Source: Spirochaetota bacterium
GTDB taxonomy: Bacteria > Spirochaetota > UBA4802 > UBA5550
Length of the DNA stretch: 64,000 nucleotides
NCBI GenBank assembly: GCA_016933025.1
Contig: JAFGBT010000043.1
Coordinates: 1-64,000 of the forward strand
Direction of reading: 5' to 3'
Below are positions 27,030-36,890 of the stretch, one piece after another. Below the pieces are notes generated by a model that had not been told where the DNA came from, ran no database searches, and worked only from the letters and a program-made list of their open reading frames with translations. Every line of letters begins with the position of its first letter. The stretch's first letter is position 1. A program made the translations under genes and the position numbers.

Positions 27030-27086
27030 CGGGTCCGGTCGGCGGCGGCAAATCCGTATTCTTCTCTCGGCGCTATAAAAATTGAC

Positions 27087-27114
27087 TTGATAATGCCGCG
27101 GTATGCTATATAAT
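27087..27114 (+). promoter_or_regulatory. Sigma-70-type promoter for the TPR phosphatase
   Basis: TTGATA (27087-27092) and TATAAT (27109-27114) are spaced by 16 bp, about 40 bases before the phosphatase start at 27156. An overlapping TTGACT (27082-27087) would be too far from the -10. Confidence 0.6.
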
Positions 27115-27155
27115 TACCTGTAGCATCATCCGAAACGCAATGTAAAGAGGGATAC

Positions 27156-29366
27156 ATGAGATTTTTCCATTTACTGGCGCGAAATATCAGCTATACCTTC
27201 GCTATAACCTTCTACTCCGTGCTGGCGAGCTGGATTGCGGGCCTGTTTGCCTATTTTCTCGGCATGTCGTTTATCATCATTTCCTATGAGAAAATATCAG
27301 AATTCATGATGAAATGGCTTCCCGTGGCGATCGCCATCCCGGCGTTTCTGCACTATCTGGAATTCGGCATGCTCGAGCCGATGAAAATACCGGCGTTTTT
27401 CGAGCCGCTCAGGAATGTCAACAAGGCATACCGCAACAAAATGGAGATACCCGGCGACGACCTGATAAGGGTTTATAAGGATTTTTCATATCTTCCCATG
27501 TACAACATGATCATAGCAGGTCTGCATACGCTCGTTGCCGGACTTATCGTTATTGCCTTTGCTTTTTATGAATATTATTATAAGGGAAGTTTTTCGTCGG
27601 CCGAATTCATGGCTACCGCCAAGGTGTCGGTTCTGGGGCTCGTCATTGTGATTGTTCTTTACGGCATGTCGACGTACCTGGTCACCGAGGCGCTGACAAA
27701 CGCGGAACGGAGCCTGCTGTACAATAAAATCCTGAAGATAGGGACACCGATCAAGCCGCTCGCCCTTATCGGCATCAGGATCAAGTTCATGTTCTTCGTC
27801 TGGCTCATGATCATCACCCTGCTCACCTTTGCGGCCCTGATGGAAAAGGTGCGATTTATAGAGGAGTACAGCATCGTATTGATGGCCGTCTATTTTGCGG
27901 TGTCCGTGATTGCCAGCTTCCTCCTGATGCAGTTCACCACCGGTTCCATCATGAGGATCCTGAACGACCTTTCTCGGGTCGCGCGCACGATAGCCTCCGG
28001 CGGGACCGCTGGATACGAGGTGCTTTCTCTGGAGCGCGAGTTCACCGAGATCGAGTACGCGCTGATGGAAACGGCCCGCGAGGTAGATGACTACCGGCGG
28101 GATATCGAGGGCAAGGTGGCCACTAGGACCGAGGAGCTCCAGGAGGCGCTTTCGAGCCTGCGGAGCAGGGACGAGCAGATACAGAAGCAGCTTGACATGG
28201 CGAGCGTCATCCAGCGGAGCATTCTTCCCGGCAAAATCGACGACTGGAATGAGCTGAAGTTCGCGGTGCGCTACATGGCCATGGAAAAGATCGGGGGGGA
28301 CTTTTACGACGTCCACCTCCTTAAGGACGACAAGATCGGCGTTATGATCGCGGACGTTTCGGGCCACGGCATACCGGCCGCGCTGGTCACCACGATGGCC
28401 AAGATGTCTTTCGGCAGCGCCGGGACCAAGTACGACTCGCCGAAGAAAATATTCCAGGAGATGAACCAGAGTATCCTGGACCACGTGAAGACGCAGGATT
28501 ACATGACTTGCTTTATGCTCGCCATCGACGACGAGTACAACGTGCTCTACTCCAACGCGAGCCACCAGAAGGCCATATTATTGAGGTCCGGCAGCGGCGA
28601 TGTTGAACTGCTTGACACAAACGGCCTCTTCATCGGGGCGATAGAGGAGGCGCGTGACACATACGACGAGAAAAAGACGAGGCTTGAATACGGGGACCGC
28701 ATAATACTGTATACCGACGGGATCCCCGAGGCGGTAAACGACCAGCACGTCGAGTATTCCAACAGGCGGCTTGAGAGCATCATCAGTAAAAATCGGAAGC
28801 TCCAGACTGAAGAGTTCGCTGAGGCGATCATAAGCGATGTGCGTCAGTTCATAGGAAGCGAGCCGCTGGCGGACGACATAACCTGCCTGGTTATTGAGCT
28901 GGCGCGTGACGAGGCTATAGACCTTATCAAGAACGCGAAGCGGCTTGTCAGTTCACACCAGTACCAGGAGGCGATAGAGGTTCTCGAAAAAGGGCTCAAA
29001 AAGTATCCGGACAACCAGAAGATTATCTATAATCTTTCAAAGAACTATTTCAGGGTGAACAGCTACCGGCGGGCCATAGACACCATCGAGAGATACATCG
29101 AGAACGACAAGATGAACAAGAATGCGTACTACATCAGCGGAGCGTCCCATTATCAGCTCGGCGATTTCGATAACGCCGTCGCGCTCTTCGAAAAGTCACT
29201 CGAACTTGACGGTAATTTCGTGAACGCACTGTTCGCCATGGGCATGTCGTATAAGAAGATGGGGAACCAGCAAAACGCGGTGAAATACTTCGAGAGGGTC
29301 GTCACCATCGATCCTGACAACAAGATGGCCTTGTACGAGATCAAGAGCATGACCGAGGCCGGATAG
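27156..29366 (+). CDS. Membrane SpoIIE/PP2C phosphatase with TPR repeats
   Basis: The 736-residue protein starts with about six membrane helices (to about residue 265), then a HAMP-like linker and coiled coil. A PP2C/SpoIIE serine phosphatase domain follows (about 350-580), with GGDFYDV, IADVSGHGIPAALV and YTDGIPEAVN supplying the metal aspartates. At least three TPR units lie at the C terminus (about 590-735). Such phosphatases act on anti-anti-sigma (STAS) proteins; a STAS gene is at 47899. The 56297 gene is a shorter paralog with the same N-terminal ISYTF sequence but no TPRs. GAGGG precedes the ATG. Confidence 0.92.
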   Translation: MRFFHLLARNISYTFAITFYSVLASWIAGLFAYFLGMSFIIISYEKISEFMMKWLPVAIAIPAFLHYLEFGMLEPMKIPAFFEPLRNVNKAYRNKMEIPGDDLIRVYKDFSYLPMYNMIIAGLHTLVAGLIVIAFAFYEYYYKGSFSSAEFMATAKVSVLGLVIVIVLYGMSTYLVTEALTNAERSLLYNKILKIGTPIKPLALIGIRIKFMFFVWLMIITLLTFAALMEKVRFIEEYSIVLMAVYFAVSVIASFLLMQFTTGSIMRILNDLSRVARTIASGGTAGYEVLSLEREFTEIEYALMETAREVDDYRRDIEGKVATRTEELQEALSSLRSRDEQIQKQLDMASVIQRSILPGKIDDWNELKFAVRYMAMEKIGGDFYDVHLLKDDKIGVMIADVSGHGIPAALVTTMAKMSFGSAGTKYDSPKKIFQEMNQSILDHVKTQDYMTCFMLAIDDEYNVLYSNASHQKAILLRSGSGDVELLDTNGLFIGAIEEARDTYDEKKTRLEYGDRIILYTDGIPEAVNDQHVEYSNRRLESIISKNRKLQTEEFAEAIISDVRQFIGSEPLADDITCLVIELARDEAIDLIKNAKRLVSSHQYQEAIEVLEKGLKKYPDNQKIIYNLSKNYFRVNSYRRAIDTIERYIENDKMNKNAYYISGASHYQLGDFDNAVALFEKSLELDGNFVNALFAMGMSYKKMGNQQNAVKYFERVVTIDPDNKMALYEIKSMTEAG

Positions 29367-29474
29367 CATACTCCATCACAATCAACGGGGGGCACGGAGC
29401 CTCCCGGCCTCCTGTTCGCAACAAAACCGGAAATAATTTCTTAGACGTTCGGAACGTGGTTAATTATCGCGAGT

Positions 29475-30551
29475 ATGATTGGAAAAAAGTTCATTAAAAA
29501 TTACACCATCGGTGAGCTTGAGGAATATTTCAGGTCCTCCGGAGAGAAGTCATTCAGGGCCCGGCAGTTAATGAACTGGCTCTACGAAAAAAACGTAGCG
29601 TCGTTCCGGGAAATGACCAACTTCTCGTTGGAGCTGCGCCGGCGGCTCGATCTGGAATTTTCGGTTGAGGCGCTCGAATTTGCCGACCGGCTTGTCTCAG
29701 AGATTGACGGCACCGAAAAGTATCTCTTCACGACCCGGGACGGCGAGCACATAGAGTCCGTCCTGATTAAAAGCGAGGGCGAAGACGAGGGGAGGCTGAC
29801 CGTGTGCCTGTCGAGCCAGGCGGGCTGTGCCATGGGGTGCAGCTTCTGCGAGACCGCGAAGATAGGGTTCATCCGGAACCTCGATGCGGCAGAGATGGTG
29901 GACCAGCTCTGCCAGGTGCGGAGGTTTTCAGGCCAGCGAAATAACAATGTTGTATTCATGGGAATGGGAGAGCCGTTCATGAATTACGACAATGTCATGC
30001 GCGCCGCGGAAATCATGAATTACAGTTTCGGTTTTCATATATCAGTGCGCAAGATAACCGTCTCAACCTGTGGGATCATTGCCGGCATTGAGCGCTTCAT
30101 CGAGGAAAAGAGGCCGTATAATCTTGCCATATCGCTGAACGATACGGATCCCGAGAAGCGGGCCCGCATCATGCCGGTTGAGCGCGGGAACCCATTCGGG
30201 GAGATTGCGTTGCTGCTGAACGAGAAATTTCCCGCCTCCCATAACCGCCTCACCGTGGTATACGTGATGCGCGACGACAACATATCAACGGAGGACGCGA
30301 AGCGGCTCAAGAAAATGTTCCGCTATAACAGGATCAAGCTCAACCTGATACCCCTCAATGAAGGATCGCACGGCTATAACGCGCCGACCGAGCAAGATAT
30401 CGCACGGTTTTTACGCGACCTTGAGATCATGAATGTGCCTAAAACAGTACGTAAGAGCTTTGGCCGAGACATTTCAGGCGCCTGCGGCCAGCTGTCAGGT
30501 AAAAAGTATACCGGTATTGCCCGTGCGAGAAACTTCGGGGATTATAAGTAA
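29475..30551 (+). CDS. rlmN: 23S rRNA (A2503-C2) / tRNA (A37-C2) methyltransferase, radical SAM
   Basis: The 358-residue enzyme methylates C2 of A2503 in 23S rRNA and A37 in some tRNAs. The iron-sulfur cluster cysteines are Cys118, Cys122 and Cys125 (CAMGCSFC), the SAM motif GMGEP follows, and the C-terminal methyl-accepting Cys337 lies in GACGQL. Length and N-terminal accessory domain are normal. It stands between a signalling phosphatase and a PBP gene with gaps of about 100 and 80 bases, so it is probably its own unit. Confidence 0.96.
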   Translation: MIGKKFIKNYTIGELEEYFRSSGEKSFRARQLMNWLYEKNVASFREMTNFSLELRRRLDLEFSVEALEFADRLVSEIDGTEKYLFTTRDGEHIESVLIKSEGEDEGRLTVCLSSQAGCAMGCSFCETAKIGFIRNLDAAEMVDQLCQVRRFSGQRNNNVVFMGMGEPFMNYDNVMRAAEIMNYSFGFHISVRKITVSTCGIIAGIERFIEEKRPYNLAISLNDTDPEKRARIMPVERGNPFGEIALLLNEKFPASHNRLTVVYVMRDDNISTEDAKRLKKMFRYNRIKLNLIPLNEGSHGYNAPTEQDIARFLRDLEIMNVPKTVRKSFGRDISGACGQLSGKKYTGIARARNFGDYK

Positions 30552-30571
30552 TGTATTTGACGGAATGCCGT

Positions 30572-30595
30572 GTGATACGGTAATGATTGTATCAC
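30572..30595. promoter_or_regulatory. Inverted repeat upstream of the PBP gene
   Basis: GTGATAC (30572-30578) and GTATCAC (30589-30595) form a 7-bp inverted repeat with a 10-base spacer. A TTGACG lies just upstream (30557-30562). It could be an operator or a hairpin; no regulator is suggested. Confidence 0.3.
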
Positions 30596-30629
30596 GATTC
30601 TGCATTGCGCGCATTGTCGCTGGATCGGA

Positions 30630-32942
30630 GTGATGGTTATTATTGAAATTTTGAGAAAGATACTCGGTTGGGTCGCGACGCATAAGAAGATAGTATTTGT
30701 CTACGCGCCGCTCCTGGCTGTCACAGCCTTCGCCTCGTATACCGCCGTGATATACGTGCACTGGCAGTACGACCGCGACGCGGCCCTTAAAAAGCTCGCC
30801 AAGTATAAGCAGCTCATCGACCGGACCGAGGAGCTTAAAAAGGGGTACAGCTACAACTACAGCGACGTCGACGTATCCGCGAAGGTCGTCGATATTCCCA
30901 CGCGCATCTACGACCGGAACGACGAGATAATCGGCGAGTTTTTCGAGCAGAAGCGTGAAATCGTGCCGTATGATTTCATGCCGGAATGGCTGATCAAGGC
31001 GGTGATTGCGAGCGAGGATCGCAATTTCTATCGGCACCGAGGCATAAGTTATCAGGGAATACTCCGGGCCTTTCTCGTCAATCTCGTGCACCTGAGGGTT
31101 GTGCAGGGAGGGAGCACCATAACGCAGCAGCTGGCAAAGGTGCTCTTCACCGATATGGAACGGAGCCTTAAACGCAAGATTTACGAGAGCTTCTGCGCGC
31201 GTGAGATCGAGAGGCGCTACGACAAGCAGGACATCCTGTCCATGTACCTCAACCTGATATATTTTGGGAACGGCGCCTACGGCGTTGAATCCGCTGCGAA
31301 GATGTTTTTCGGCGCATCGGTGAGGGAATTAAATATCGTCGAGTGTGCCATGATCGTGGCCACCATATCGAACCCTGGAGTTTACTCCCCCATATCCGAC
31401 CTTGATGCGTCGATCAGGAAAACGAAGCGGATACTTGAATCACTGGCGGACGCAGGCTATTCAAATAAAGTGGCGGCGGGGCGCCTGTACAAAGAATTTC
31501 TCCGGAAATGGGAGGTCGTGTTCGACGAGAAGGGCGCGGCGACCTCTTCGCTAATCGGCAATTTTATCTTCAGCTCGTACCGTATCAACCGGGCGGCTTT
31601 TTTCAATGAAAGCATTCGGCGCGTTCTCGTTGAGAAATTCGGCGAGGACGCGGTAAAACGGGGAGGGCTAAAGGTCTATACAACCATTGACGGCGTGCGG
31701 CAGGATATCGCCACGAAGGCACTGCAGTCAGGTATCATGCGTCAGCGTGAATATCACCTGAAGATGGCGGGCCGCGCGAAGGACAAGATCAGGGCCGAGA
31801 AGGAAATGAACAAGTACCGGAATATCGAGGGCGCACTGGTCTCCATAGACCCCTTTTCCGGGGAAATCCTGGCATACGTCGGAGGGTATGAGTTTTCAAC
31901 GAAGAGCCAGAACGATCATGTGGCGCAGATACGGCGCCAGCCCGGCTCTTCGTTTAAGCCGATTATTTACGCGGCGGCGCTGGAGAACAGGGATATCACG
32001 CCGTCCACGGTTATTGTCGACGAAAAGACTACCTTCAAGGGCGGGTACGCTCCCCGCAATTATGACGGAGTATATGCGGGCAATGTTATCGTGAGGGAGG
32101 CCCTGGTACGGTCGATTAATGTCGTGGCAGTCAAGATCCTCGATAAAACCGGATTTGACGGCGTTTTCAGAATACTGAAGAAAGGGCTCTACCTTTCAGA
32201 AGCCGGCTTGAAGGAGCGGTTTGGCAGGACCCTTTCGCTCGCGCTCGGCACCTACGAGGTATCTCCCCTGGAGAACTGCGTACTTCATTCGATTTTAGCC
32301 AACGGCGGCGAGTACCTTCTTCCGTACGGCATACGCCAGGTCAAGGATTATAACGACAATACCGTATGGGACAACGAAGAGGAAGTGAAGAAGCTTGCGG
32401 ATGAGCGGAGGAAAGAGCTCGGCGGCGTGATCGACCCGGTGGCGTGTGCAATAACGGTGAACATGCTAAGCGGCGTTTGCAAAGAAGGGGGGACCGCATA
32501 TGGAGCGTTACGGGGCGCCTCGATAGATTTCCCGGTCGCCGGCAAGACCGGCTCGTCCACAAATTATAACGATGCGTGGTTTGTCGGGTATACTTCAGAC
32601 CTGGTGACTGCGGTCTGGATCGGCAACCGAGAGGGGGCGATTTCGCTCGGCCCCGGAAGGTCGGGCGGTGCGGTATCCGCGCCTGTCTGGGTGGAATATA
32701 TATCCCAAATATACCGGGGCAACAAGCCGACTGATTTTAAAGTGCCTGACCAGGGCATCGCCAGCGAGTCAATCTGCCTCGATTCGGGCGAGGTAGCCGG
32801 AAGGAACGGTGAGTGTCCGAGGGTGGCGCGAGATGTTCTGTATTATTCAGGTACCGAGCCAGGACGATACTGCCATATACATGTCGGCAGCGCGGATTCC
32901 GATGACGAGTCAGACAAGGAGCAGGGGGAAGAAAAAAGATGA
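30630..32942 (+). CDS. Class A penicillin-binding protein (PBP1A family)
   Basis: This bifunctional peptidoglycan synthase of 770 residues has one membrane anchor (about 20-43). The GT51 transglycosylase has catalytic Glu129 in SEDRNFY and QGGSTITQQ at 159-167. The transpeptidase has SxxK at 440-443, SIN at 494-496 and KTG at 638-640. It polymerises and crosslinks glycan strands on the outer face of the inner membrane. GTG at 30630 and ATG at 30633 are alternative starts. The M23 gene begins in an ATGA overlap with its stop, coupling synthesis to a wall-binding or hydrolysing partner. Confidence 0.95.
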   Translation: MMVIIEILRKILGWVATHKKIVFVYAPLLAVTAFASYTAVIYVHWQYDRDAALKKLAKYKQLIDRTEELKKGYSYNYSDVDVSAKVVDIPTRIYDRNDEIIGEFFEQKREIVPYDFMPEWLIKAVIASEDRNFYRHRGISYQGILRAFLVNLVHLRVVQGGSTITQQLAKVLFTDMERSLKRKIYESFCAREIERRYDKQDILSMYLNLIYFGNGAYGVESAAKMFFGASVRELNIVECAMIVATISNPGVYSPISDLDASIRKTKRILESLADAGYSNKVAAGRLYKEFLRKWEVVFDEKGAATSSLIGNFIFSSYRINRAAFFNESIRRVLVEKFGEDAVKRGGLKVYTTIDGVRQDIATKALQSGIMRQREYHLKMAGRAKDKIRAEKEMNKYRNIEGALVSIDPFSGEILAYVGGYEFSTKSQNDHVAQIRRQPGSSFKPIIYAAALENRDITPSTVIVDEKTTFKGGYAPRNYDGVYAGNVIVREALVRSINVVAVKILDKTGFDGVFRILKKGLYLSEAGLKERFGRTLSLALGTYEVSPLENCVLHSILANGGEYLLPYGIRQVKDYNDNTVWDNEEEVKKLADERRKELGGVIDPVACAITVNMLSGVCKEGGTAYGALRGASIDFPVAGKTGSSTNYNDAWFVGYTSDLVTAVWIGNREGAISLGPGRSGGAVSAPVWVEYISQIYRGNKPTDFKVPDQGIASESICLDSGEVAGRNGECPRVARDVLYYSGTEPGRYCHIHVGSADSDDESDKEQGEEKR

Positions 32943-33802
32943 ACCGGCGAATATCGTTTTATATATCAATATTCCTAACTGCGGCCATGCTCGCTTCATT
33001 CAGGTGGCCCATGAACAATGGCATTATAACGTCGAGCTTCTGCGAATCGCGGTGGGACCACTTCCATGACGGCATTGATATGACGTCAATCGACGGAAAG
33101 GTCTTCCCCGTGGAGGCCGGCACTCTCGTGTTCTACTGGGACAAATCGCTTTTTCCGCTCGATAATTACCCGGGCGGAGGCAATTATAAAATACTTGCGC
33201 ACAGAGACGGCCTCTATTCGATATACATGCATCTTGAAAACGGCATGTCATCGAAAAAAATATACACCATCGAAGATTCCCTGGGATTCATGGGCAATAC
33301 GGGCCACTCATTCTCGCGCCATCTCCATTTTTCCATCATAAAGCCGCGGGAGCGGACGTCGATAAATCCCATGAAGCTTTTACCGGCATTTCCTGATATG
33401 AGGCCACCGGTAATTTCAGATATCGCTTTTCCTATCGGGGGGAAACAGGTGATAGTGCGTGACAATTCGAATATAAGACTTACGCAGCATTATCCGCTGC
33501 TGGTGAAAATCACCGATTCCATAGCGGGGAGGGAGAGCCTCGGCATTTACAGGCTCTCGGTCACGGTTAACGGGAAGAAGGCCCCTGGAAGAGAGTTCGA
33601 CGCTATTTCCTTCACGCGCGGAAGGCTTGATGTCGGCGGAAAGGGTTTTGAGAACCTGTTTGACCCTGCAGGGTATTACCGGGTCGAAGGCGTGACCTAT
33701 TCCGAGGGGGAGAATGTCATCTCGGTCGTCGCCTCTGACTTTGCAGGAAACCGGATCGAGAAGGAGTTTCGTTTTAACGCCAGACTCGATATGCAGCAGT
33801 AG
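32939..33802 (+). CDS. M23-type peptidase/LytM-like cell-wall protein
   Basis: The 287-residue protein has a short N-terminal hydrophobic signal (about 5-20) and an M23 metallopeptidase fold. HxxxD at His43/Asp47, His98, and HLH at 128-130 supply the zinc and catalytic residues, so it may be an active endopeptidase. A second, beta-rich domain with Ig-like features follows (about 155-280). It is translationally coupled to the class A PBP by a four-base overlap, which suggests joint work on the wall. Confidence 0.85.
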   Translation: MNRRISFYISIFLTAAMLASFRWPMNNGIITSSFCESRWDHFHDGIDMTSIDGKVFPVEAGTLVFYWDKSLFPLDNYPGGGNYKILAHRDGLYSIYMHLENGMSSKKIYTIEDSLGFMGNTGHSFSRHLHFSIIKPRERTSINPMKLLPAFPDMRPPVISDIAFPIGGKQVIVRDNSNIRLTQHYPLLVKITDSIAGRESLGIYRLSVTVNGKKAPGREFDAISFTRGRLDVGGKGFENLFDPAGYYRVEGVTYSEGENVISVVASDFAGNRIEKEFRFNARLDMQQ

Positions 33803-33831
33803 CGCGACGGTCGGAATCCAATGTCGATGAT

Positions 33832-35106
33832 ATGATGCAGATGGATCAAATATTTTATGAATTAGCAAGCCTTGTTTTTTGCCTGATACTGTCCGCCTTT
33901 TTTTCAGGGTCGGAGAGTGCGCTGTTTGCCCTCACCAAATCGGACATTCATCGTCTTTCCCATTCGGAAAAGAAGAAAGACAGGACCCTCTTCGCCATCA
34001 TGCAGGATCCGCAGAAGATCCTCATAACGATCCTGACGGGCAATCTGTTCGTAAACCTTGTCATGTCCATGATTTCCACAAAGCTGCTCCTTGAAAAGTG
34101 GCATCACTGGGGGCATATGATCTCAATCGCTATAGTTACGCCCCTGGTAATAATATTCTGCGAAATATCACCAAAGATAATTGCCATCAATTCGTATGAG
34201 TCCTCGTCAAAAAAAGTGCTTCCGATCCTAAGGTTTTTCCATATTCTGCTCCTGCCGGTACGGCTGCTGCTGGTCCTGATCACCAATACAATGATAAGGA
34301 TATTCAATCTTTCCCTGACGCACAGGGCCATAACAAAGGACGAGCTTCGCATGACGGTTCGTCTGGGGGAACAGCATGGCGTGATCGGCAAGCGGGAGGG
34401 CACGTTCATTAGCAACGTGATACGTTTTTCCAAAAAGGACGCATCCAACATCATGTTTCCGCGGAACAGCGCAGTCTTTCTTCATGAGGGAGCCACCATC
34501 CGCGAAGCGATGAAAGTGTTCTTGGAATCGGAGGTCATACGGATACCCGTGTACCGCGAGGATATCGACCATGTGGTCGGGATGGTCGATTCGCGCGACC
34601 TGATGCCCTATCACTTCGGGTACAGAAAGGCACGTACAATCAACCGGTTCATCCAGGAGATAAAATTCTTCCCGGCGTCCAGGGAGCTCCATGATCTGCT
34701 CAAGGATTTTCTTGACAACGGTATACAGATGGCGGTCGTTGTGGACGAATACGGAGGCACGGCCGGGATTGTGACACTGAACAAGATACTCTCCGAGCTG
34801 ATGGGCCGCGACATGACCAAGTGGGAGGACGTTTCGCCCCATGAAATCAGGAAGCTGGACGACCAGATATCAATCGTCTCGGGGGAAATGCAGATCGATG
34901 ACTTCAACCTGGCCTTCAATGAGCGCCTGGAAAGCCGCAACGCGGATTCGGTGGGCGGCTACATAATCGAGAGGCTCTCCCGCATCCCGAAGCGAGGCGA
35001 GGTGCTCGTGACTGAACGATACCTCATCAGGGTGAGATACATACGGCGAAATAAAATAGAAACCGTTGAGATAATCAGGCGGGTGGGAGAGGGAGGCGCT
35101 AAATAA
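33832..35106 (+). CDS. CorC/HlyC-type (CNNM, DUF21) membrane protein with CBS pair, copy 1
   Basis: The 424-residue protein has a DUF21 membrane domain (about 1-185, three to four helices, with the SGSESALFAL motif), a CBS pair (about 205-335) and a C-terminal CorC_HlyC domain (about 345-420, VGGYIIERLSRIPKRGE). Family members are linked to magnesium and cobalt efflux or homeostasis; older hemolysin names are misleading. It overlaps the next, paralogous gene by one base (TAATG), so two related subunits may be made together. Confidence 0.9.
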   Translation: MMQMDQIFYELASLVFCLILSAFFSGSESALFALTKSDIHRLSHSEKKKDRTLFAIMQDPQKILITILTGNLFVNLVMSMISTKLLLEKWHHWGHMISIAIVTPLVIIFCEISPKIIAINSYESSSKKVLPILRFFHILLLPVRLLLVLITNTMIRIFNLSLTHRAITKDELRMTVRLGEQHGVIGKREGTFISNVIRFSKKDASNIMFPRNSAVFLHEGATIREAMKVFLESEVIRIPVYREDIDHVVGMVDSRDLMPYHFGYRKARTINRFIQEIKFFPASRELHDLLKDFLDNGIQMAVVVDEYGGTAGIVTLNKILSELMGRDMTKWEDVSPHEIRKLDDQISIVSGEMQIDDFNLAFNERLESRNADSVGGYIIERLSRIPKRGEVLVTERYLIRVRYIRRNKIETVEIIRRVGEGGAK

Positions 35107-36389
35107 TGGCATTGATCATGGCGCATTACACGGTTTATATCCTTCTGATCTTTCTGATGATACTGCTTTCCTTCGTCTTTTCGGGTACCGAAACGGCGCT
35201 CCTGAGCTCAAGCCGCCTGCGTCTCGAGGGGAAAGCGCGCGAGGGCCACAGGATGGCTTCGCGGGCGCTCTATATTCTCGATAATCTTGAAGACGCCCTC
35301 GGGATGACCCTTATCGGCAACAACATTGTCAACATCTCTGCTTCCGCCTTCATAACCTACATAGCCACCATGGCCTTCATGGCCGGCGAACGGCGGCTCC
35401 TGGAGGTTACCGCGGTTGAGACGATAGCATTTCTTATTTTATGCGAAGTAGTACCCAAGGTGGTGGCCCGCGCCAAGGCGGAAACATTCCTGATGTTCAT
35501 GTCATATCCGCTGACGGCGCTCATGCTGGTGATGAAACCGCTGGTGAAGTTCTCCCTTGCCTTCTCTTCTCTCCTGAAGAAAACATTGAACCTTCAGGAG
35601 GCGGACCGCGGCATTGTCCGTTCCCGCGAGGAGATTGATACCATGTTCAAAATAGGAGAAGAGGAGGGTGTCATTGACCGGGAGCACCTTTCGTACGTGT
35701 CGGAGATACTCTCCTTCAAGTACATGACAGCCGGGGAAATCATGACGCCCACGATAGACATCATATCTGTTGACCTTAACGGTGCGATACGGACGCTGGT
35801 AGCTACGTATGTGAGGACAAAATTTTCCCGAATTCCGGTGTTTGACAGCCGCGTGGACAACATCGTCGGGTACGTGTTTTACCGGGACCTTGTTAAGCAG
35901 GGAAACGTAAGGAAGATCGCCGACGTGATGAACAGGGCCCATTATGTTCCGAGGACAAAGCGGATCGTCGATCTCTATAATGAGATGGTGGACAATCTCA
36001 TCCCCATGGTATTCGTCGTGAATGAATACGGGGCGGTAGTGGGCATGGTTACCCATGAGGATATAGCCGAGGAAGTGGTCGGCGAGATACACATGCGCGA
36101 CCAATCTGAAGAGGAACTCCTGTCCGAAATCGGGAAGGAACGGTACCTCCTGAGCGGAAGGATCGATATTGAATATTTCATGCGAAGGTTCCGGGTGTAC
36201 ATCGAGAAAAAGGATTTCGAGACGCTTTCCGGCTTCATCGAGTATAAGATGGGGAGGATTCCCAGGAAAGGGGACCGCCTCAAGCATGAAGGGCACACCT
36301 TCATCATAGAGGAGGCGACCGGGCGGTCGATTGAAAAGGTTATACTCCAGCTCCGGAAGAGAAAGAAGAGGATTATCGGGCCATCATAG
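35106..36389 (+). CDS. CorC/HlyC-type (CNNM, DUF21) membrane protein with CBS pair, copy 2
   Basis: The 427-residue tandem paralog of the preceding gene has the same three parts: DUF21 membrane domain with SGTETALLSS, CBS pair (about 205-335), and CorC_HlyC C-terminal domain (LSGFIEYKMGRIPRKGD). Its ATG shares a base with the upstream stop, and GAGGGAGG lies about ten bases before it. The divergence between the two copies suggests they are not a recent duplication. The 3' end overlaps the convergent HIT gene by 17 bases. Confidence 0.9.
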   Translation: MALIMAHYTVYILLIFLMILLSFVFSGTETALLSSSRLRLEGKAREGHRMASRALYILDNLEDALGMTLIGNNIVNISASAFITYIATMAFMAGERRLLEVTAVETIAFLILCEVVPKVVARAKAETFLMFMSYPLTALMLVMKPLVKFSLAFSSLLKKTLNLQEADRGIVRSREEIDTMFKIGEEEGVIDREHLSYVSEILSFKYMTAGEIMTPTIDIISVDLNGAIRTLVATYVRTKFSRIPVFDSRVDNIVGYVFYRDLVKQGNVRKIADVMNRAHYVPRTKRIVDLYNEMVDNLIPMVFVVNEYGAVVGMVTHEDIAEEVVGEIHMRDQSEEELLSEIGKERYLLSGRIDIEYFMRRFRVYIEKKDFETLSGFIEYKMGRIPRKGDRLKHEGHTFIIEEATGRSIEKVILQLRKRKKRIIGPS

Positions 36390-36720
36390 GCCCCATATCG
36401 TCCCTGCCGCCCATAACATGCACATGCAGGTGCCATATGACCTGCCCGCCGGCGGTTCCGTTGTTGATGATGACTCGGTATCCGTTCTGCGCGATTCCTT
36501 TTATTCTGGCGACTTCCTTAACGCCGAGGAAGAGGTCCGACATGATTGCGCTGTTGTTGGCGTCCAGATCCTCGATCCGCTCGATATGCTTCTTGTGTAT
36601 CACCAGGACGTGAACAGGCGCCTGCGGGCTGATATCCTCAAACGCGTATACCGTATCGTTCTCGAATACCTTCGTGGACGGCGTCGTGCCGTTGATGATA
36701 TTGCAGAAAAGGCATCCCAT
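36373..36720 (-). CDS. HIT-family nucleotide-binding hydrolase (HINT type)
   Basis: The 115-residue protein begins MGCLFCNI and ends with the histidine triad HLHVHV (His97, 99, 101), the hallmark of HIT proteins. The HINT branch hydrolyses adenosine phosphoramidates and aminoacyl-adenylates. I chose ATG at 36720, behind GGGAG. The longer start at 36771 adds a 17-residue leader that the family lacks. Its 3' end overlaps the convergent CorC-like gene. Confidence 0.92.
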   Translation of the reverse strand: MGCLFCNIINGTTPSTKVFENDTVYAFEDISPQAPVHVLVIHKKHIERIEDLDANNSAIMSDLFLGVKEVARIKGIAQNGYRVIINNGTAGGQVIWHLHVHVMGGRDDMGPMMAR

Positions 36721-36890
36721 GGCGGACTCCCGTATCGATAGTATTGTCAGCGGCGCGTTGGCCCGCATCACACATCATTCTATAAATTGAAAAATGTCAA
36801 GGAGAAATCGAGCGGCAACAGGCAGACGCGTACATGCAAATTCGCGGATAAGTATTGACACGCCTCGCGCCGGCAGATCACTATCATTAC

